NCBI GenBank assembly: GCA_002505455.1 | Contig: DAVB01000027.1 | Span: 4,134 to 55,780 of the forward strand | Direction of reading: 5' to 3' | DNA from: Euryarchaeota archaeon UBA52 | GTDB lineage: Archaea > Thermoplasmatota > Poseidoniia > Poseidoniales > Thalassarchaeaceae | DNA length: 51,647 bases | Part shown: in pieces, positions 49,862-51,647 of the stretch | How the letters are laid out: each line of letters starts with the position of its first letter | How positions within the stretch are numbered: position 1 is the stretch's first letter | The notes under the pieces: generated by a model | The model's input: only the letters and a program-made list of their open reading frames with translations | Database searches by the model: none | What the model was told of the DNA's origin: nothing | Program-made: the position numbers and the translations under genes

Positions 49862-51139
49862 TTATGATATGTTGGGTTCAATTTTCCTATCTTTGATGCC
49901 AAAGAGGAATCTTGAGTAACGGGAGACCCTTACAACCTCAAAGAATAACCAACAAGTGAAGACTGTGAAAGCAGTGGCTACCAATACTGCGGGCATATCT
50001 CGGAACCCCAGTTCAGATGATAGACGGAGGCCTGCAAATACAAGGGGCATGTGTACGATGTAGAATGGGTAGACCCCCTGGTTGAGATATGATAATCGCA
50101 TACTATGGCGATTCAGAAGATGGGCACCCCAAGCGAACACGACAAGACACCAAAACCATGCATGGAAACTGTGAATCGCGCAGGCAGCCAATGTCATGGA
50201 ATCATGAAGAATGTGTGGCTCCTCAAGCAGCCAGCCGCCATCAACATACGCAATTCCAGTGGAATGCTGTTCAAGGCGAATCCATACGAAAGCAAGGGTC
50301 CAGAGTAAGGCTAGAACAGTTATGAGAGTCCTGCGGGTCTCGAGAAAGTCGTACCATTCCTTCTTGGCAACGATGCATGTGAATCCTATTGCGAAGAATA
50401 TGAAGAACCAGAACCACTCGTATGCAACTCCTATGTAACCCGGGAAGAAGGGCTTGAACACGATCTCTGATATCGTCAAAATAAGAGGCATCAACAAGAG
50501 TGGCCCGATACTGTATTTTATGGAAAACATGGCCTTTATCGCCCTCGACGGTAATCCTCCGGGGTTATTCCGAACCGAGTTGAAAACAGGGGTCAGGATC
50601 AGAGAATAGAGGAATAGATTCCACAGGAACCACAGATGGCCGAGTGCGATTAACTTTCCAAAGACGGGGATCCAAAAGGAGAGCGAACGCCAGACTATGC
50701 CGAAGAGGAAGGCTGAGGTCATTTCTGACAAGTTAAAATCGATTTCACCGGTGATCAGTTGGCCTGCGAAGCCCATTGTCCAAGCTCCAAAGAACATTGG
50801 GATTAGTAGGCGTTTGACCCTCTCCTTTAGGAAAGTCTTCCACACCCTCCTCCTGAATGCGAAAGCGGTCCCCATCCCCGAAATCATGAACAGTGCTGCA
50901 AGCCTCCATTGGTGCATCCAGTGGAGTATCATGCTCTCTATGGTGACAGACTCTGCGCTGTAGTCATTATTCGCTTCTGCAAACTCCAAACGATCTTGCT
51001 CTTCAATATCTCCGATATTCGGGTTTATTTCAGTTCCGTATGTGGACCAATACACGCCTATGGCCACATGGAAGGGTATCAATAGACCAAACAGAATGAC
51101 TCTGAGCCAATCGATGTCATATCTTCTCTGACCGGTCAC
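49862..51139 (-). CDS. Acyltransferase family 3 membrane protein
   Basis: A 425-residue integral membrane acyltransferase with about ten helices. RYDIDWLRVILFGLLIPFHVAIG (residues 5-27; parts DIDWLRV, IPFHVAIG) provides the catalytic-type His of the family; LFMISGMGTAFAFRRR and FLKERVKRLLIPMFFG are the other typical motifs. Such enzymes O-acylate sugars or other extracytoplasmic acceptors using cytosolic acyl-CoA. The start is GTG 51139. Long loop residues 35-65 are acidic. Substrate unknown; availability of acyl groups in this genome is suggested by the FAS operon elsewhere in the window. Confidence 0.85.
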   Translation of the reverse strand: MTGQRRYDIDWLRVILFGLLIPFHVAIGVYWSTYGTEINPNIGDIEEQDRLEFAEANNDYSAESVTIESMILHWMHQWRLAALFMISGMGTAFAFRRRVWKTFLKERVKRLLIPMFFGAWTMGFAGQLITGEIDFNLSEMTSAFLFGIVWRSLSFWIPVFGKLIALGHLWFLWNLFLYSLILTPVFNSVRNNPGGLPSRAIKAMFSIKYSIGPLLLMPLILTISEIVFKPFFPGYIGVAYEWFWFFIFFAIGFTCIVAKKEWYDFLETRRTLITVLALLWTLAFVWIRLEQHSTGIAYVDGGWLLEEPHILHDSMTLAACAIHSFHAWFWCLVVFAWGAHLLNRHSMRLSYLNQGVYPFYIVHMPLVFAGLRLSSELGFRDMPAVLVATAFTVFTCWLFFEVVRVSRYSRFLFGIKDRKIEPNIS

Positions 51140-51191
51140 GATTCTCGGATGCTGGAAATTTACATTAGTAGTTTGTCACCATTGCTCACGT

Positions 51192-51455
51192 ATGCGGTGG
51201 CTGATGTTCGTGGTGCCGGCGATCCTCTTTTTCGGATTCATACCATTTAGCATCGTATTAGAGGAGGTATTCGGCCAAGGTTTGTTTTTCTTCTGCGTGA
51301 TGGTGATTTATGTGTTTTTATTCCCATTATCGCCGGTGATTGTAGGTGGCATTCTGCATGGAAGAGGAAGGCATCTGGAGATTGAAGAGGCGGGCGAACC
51401 CGAGGTAGCTGGATGGTGGGAATCTGATATGACCGAAAATGATGGGTACCAATGA
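51192..51455 (+). CDS. Small two-helix membrane protein, unknown
   Basis: An 87-residue protein with two hydrophobic segments (about 2-21 WLMFVVPAILFFGFIPFSIV and 28-52 GLFFFCVMVIYVFLFPLSPVIVGGI, shown as two separate regions) and an acidic C-terminal tail (HLEIEEAGEPEVAGWWESD). ATG 51192, divergent from the acyltransferase gene by 52 nt. It ends 19 nt before the next start and is probably co-transcribed with it. Not recognised. Confidence 0.6.
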   Translation: MRWLMFVVPAILFFGFIPFSIVLEEVFGQGLFFFCVMVIYVFLFPLSPVIVGGILHGRGRHLEIEEAGEPEVAGWWESDMTENDGYQ

Positions 51456-51474
51456 CTCCTCAGGAGAGTATAAC

Positions 51475-51647
51475 ATGCCACCTAGTTCGATGCCGGAATT
51501 CGCCTTTCTCCTCCTCAAAGAGCACCCCTACGGGAGGGAAATGTTGAGTCAGTTACTGTCAGAGAATTTCATCCCCTCGATAATAATATCAGAGGACTCG
51601 AGCATTGGCGACGAAGAGCGTGAGAAGTTTCTCAAGAGGATTGAGGG
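51475..51647 (+). CDS. N-terminal fragment of an unidentified gene, cut by right window edge
   Basis: An open frame of 57 codons starts at ATG 51475 behind GGAGAG (about 7 nt upstream) and continues past the edge. The beginning MPPSSMPEFAFLLLKEHPYGREMLSQLL, then ENFIPSIIISEDSS (split), has the strand-helix-strand look of formyltransferase N-terminal folds (…HPLGRxxLxxLL…), but the fragment is too short for a firm call. Confidence 0.5.
   Translation, partial: MPPSSMPEFAFLLLKEHPYGREMLSQLLSENFIPSIIISEDSSIGDEEREKFLKRIE

Overview
The window reads as a chromosomal segment of an archaeon, most probably a marine Euryarchaeota Group II (Candidatus Poseidoniales) or close relative. Evidence is the archaeal/eukaryotic-type information genes (eL37, eL42, eS27, eL40, aIF2-alpha, Nop10, a PAC2-family protein, membrane LonB, archaeal AspRS, TrmI, UPF0147), archaeal TATA-type promoters, Zn-ribbon ribosomal proteins, and a bacterial-looking metabolic complement typical of that group. 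Genes are densely packed with many 1-8 nt overlaps; no gene-free stretch exceeds 300 bases. No rRNA, CRISPR array, transposase or prophage is visible. Two tRNAs (Ser-CGA, Val-CAC) both have encoded CCA ends.

Layout. 1-4.5 kb: end of a small hypothetical gene, a membrane-anchored beta-propeller protein, then glutaryl-CoA-type acyl-CoA dehydrogenase with its electron acceptor EtfB/EtfA (acyl-CoA oxidation). 4.5-15.6 kb, opposite strand: a compact operon of beta-propeller/PKD protein, FabI-type enoyl-ACP reductase, a 2701-residue multidomain fatty-acid/polyketide synthase (KS-AT-degenerate ACP-KS-ACP-ACP-KR-DH) and a phosphopantetheinyl transferase, with purF and eL37 upstream. Together these four enzymatic functions (condensation, ketoreduction/dehydration, enoyl reduction, ACP activation) form an apparently self-sufficient type I fatty-acid synthase in an archaeon, the main point of interest.

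17-21.5 kb: two small membrane proteins, then the conserved archaeal translation operon eL42-eS27-aIF2a-Nop10-PAC2, followed by a peptidase E homologue. 21.5-29 kb: a ubiquitin-like sulfur-carrier protein, tRNA-Ser, an Fe-S PD-(D/E)XK nuclease with apparent OB folds, a COG2108-like radical SAM protein, PdxT, SerC, DeoC, a thioredoxin-CcdA fusion and tRNA-Val. 29-33 kb: divergent AbrB-PhoU regulator and PiT phosphate transporter, and a PAP2-like membrane phosphatase. 33-36.8 kb: a thiamine-type ABC importer operon (binding lipoprotein, fused permease, ATPase) preceded by a clear TPP riboswitch whose 3' end is the ribosome binding site.

36.8-51.6 kb: PurA and a small Zn protein, eL40 (short gene), LysE-type exporter, UPF0147, isoaspartyl peptidase, MFS transporter, LonB, a 1022-residue secreted thioredoxin/Ig-like surface protein with a membrane anchor, TrmI, AspS, DUF2237, a membrane acyltransferase, a small membrane protein and the start of a further gene. 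All functional calls are from reading motifs; no search was run.
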